Source: Gp6-AA40 sp050742535 (GTDB lineage Bacteria > Acidobacteriota > Vicinamibacteria > Vicinamibacterales > UBA2999). Taken from it: a DNA stretch of 5,427 nucleotides. Under the pieces are notes generated by a model. That model saw nothing but the letters and a program-made list of their open reading frames with translations. It was not told the DNA's origin and did not search any database. Shown here one piece after another: positions 4,938-5,427 of this stretch (its first letter is position 1; each line of letters begins with the position of its first letter). The translations under genes were made by a program, and so were the position numbers. The stretch is from positions 1 through 5,427 of the forward strand of contig JBOGIQ010000382.1 in assembly GCA_050742535.1 (NCBI GenBank). Reading direction: 5' to 3'.

Positions 4938-5427
4938 ATGAAGCGCACTGTGTTTATCGCGTCGCTGGCGGCGATGTCGGCTGTTGGCCTGGTCGCGCAG
5001 CAGAACTCCTCGGTTCCACAGCCGCGGGCTGAGGCGCTACCGGCGCCCGGAACCGGGACGCCGAACGCGGGCCGCAACGTGCCGAAGCCAGAAGGCGTCC
5101 AGCCGACCGTTCCGGCCGGCTTCACGGTGACGACGTATGCGGAGCTGCAGGCGCCGCGCATGATGGCGTATGCGCCGAACGGCGATCTGTTCGTCAGCTC
5201 GCCGGCGGCGAACACCATCGTCGTGCTGCGAGATGCGAACAACGACGGCACGTTCGAAGCGTGCAGCGTGTTCGCCGCTGGTCCGGTTGGGGGCCGCGGC
5301 GGACGTGGCGGTCCGCAGACACCGCCGGCGACGCCGCCGGGATGTCCCGCGGCGCTAACTAATCCCAACGCACCGCCCGCGCCGCCGGCAGCGGCTGCTG
5401 CACCCGCTGCGCCCGCTGGTCAGGCGC
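4938..5427 (+). CDS. Probable PQQ-dependent sugar (sorbosone-type) dehydrogenase, N-terminal part only
   Basis: 163 codons are visible and the gene continues past the window. AAGGAG (4927-4932) lies 5 nt before the ATG. Residues 1-20 form a signal peptide (FIASLAAMSAVGLVAQ), so the product is exported. After a Pro/Ala-rich linker comes VPAGFTVTTYAEL (58-70), then PRMMAYAPNGDLFVSSP (73-89), NTIVVLRDANNDGTFE (92-107) and SVFAAG (110-115). This order is typical of the first propeller blade of glucose/sorbosone dehydrogenases: 'P-GF', 'R-MA-APNGDLFV', 'D-NNDG-FE', 'VFA-G'. From 116 on, a low-complexity stretch (GGRGGRGG, then Pro/Ala-rich to the window edge) interrupts the fold; in the usual family member the next blade would begin here. 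Enzyme activity and PQQ dependence cannot be judged because the catalytic region is missing. It is divergent from blaI and shares a 134-bp promoter region with it. Another exported propeller protein is possible. Confidence 0.65.
   Translation, partial: MKRTVFIASLAAMSAVGLVAQQNSSVPQPRAEALPAPGTGTPNAGRNVPKPEGVQPTVPAGFTVTTYAELQAPRMMAYAPNGDLFVSSPAANTIVVLRDANNDGTFEACSVFAAGPVGGRGGRGGPQTPPATPPGCPAALTNPNAPPAPPAAAAAPAAPAGQA

Noticed and set aside
4421..5368. Upstream extension of the sensor-protease frame on the minus strand (about 316 further codons)
   Set aside because: It reads blaI out of frame and runs antisense to the signal peptide of the rightward gene. The M56 family N-terminus starts at about 4363, and the ATG at 4420 has the coupled ATGA start.

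Overview
The window is GC-rich and carries three copies or fragments of the DUF3738 / TIGR03435 domain. One of them is fused to a BlaR1-like M56 peptidase next to a BlaI/MecI-type repressor. DUF3738 paralogues and 'M56 and DUF3738' fusions are, as far as I know, hallmarks of soil Acidobacteriota (Solibacter / Vicinamibacterales-like genomes). The VCBS propeller, the PQQ-sugar-dehydrogenase-like protein, the Gly/Arg- and Pro/Ala-rich stretches and the short GC-rich palindromes fit the same group. The assignment rests on gene content only.

Layout. Positions 1-91 hold the last codons of an unidentified plus-strand gene. A tandem array of five 9-bp units follows (92-136), then a promoter with a BlaI-like operator (173-219). 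That promoter drives a plus-strand gene for a secreted, stand-alone DUF3738 protein (226-1224). A frameshifted C-terminal remnant of a different DUF3738 gene lies behind it (about 1238-1430). Its stop codon overlaps the start of a secreted seven-repeat VCBS/FG-GAP propeller protein (1427-2527). On the minus strand, converging on that gene with only 6 bp between stop codons, is an operon of blaI (4803-4417) and an M56-DUF3738 sensor-protease gene (4420-2534). The two overlap by ATGA. A 134-bp divergent intergenic region (4804-4937) separates blaI from a plus-strand gene that runs off the window and looks like a PQQ-dependent sugar/sorbosone dehydrogenase.

How the parts may work together. The blaI operon has the architecture of the bla/mec induction circuit: a winged-helix repressor plus a membrane zinc protease with an extracytoplasmic sensor. 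Here the penicillin-binding sensor is replaced by DUF3738, so the inducing ligand is unknown. The most striking observation is that the first 49 nt of operator, ribosome binding site and start codon of the blaI operon recur upstream of the stand-alone DUF3738 gene (41 of 49 identical by eye). The protein encoded there matches the sensor protein from the last membrane helix of the M56 part to the C-terminus. It therefore looks like a blaI-blaR-type operon from which everything between the repressor start codon and the last transmembrane helix has been deleted. The result is a BlaI-box-controlled, secreted copy of the sensor domain. A role as ligand-binding decoy, effector or co-sensor is inference.
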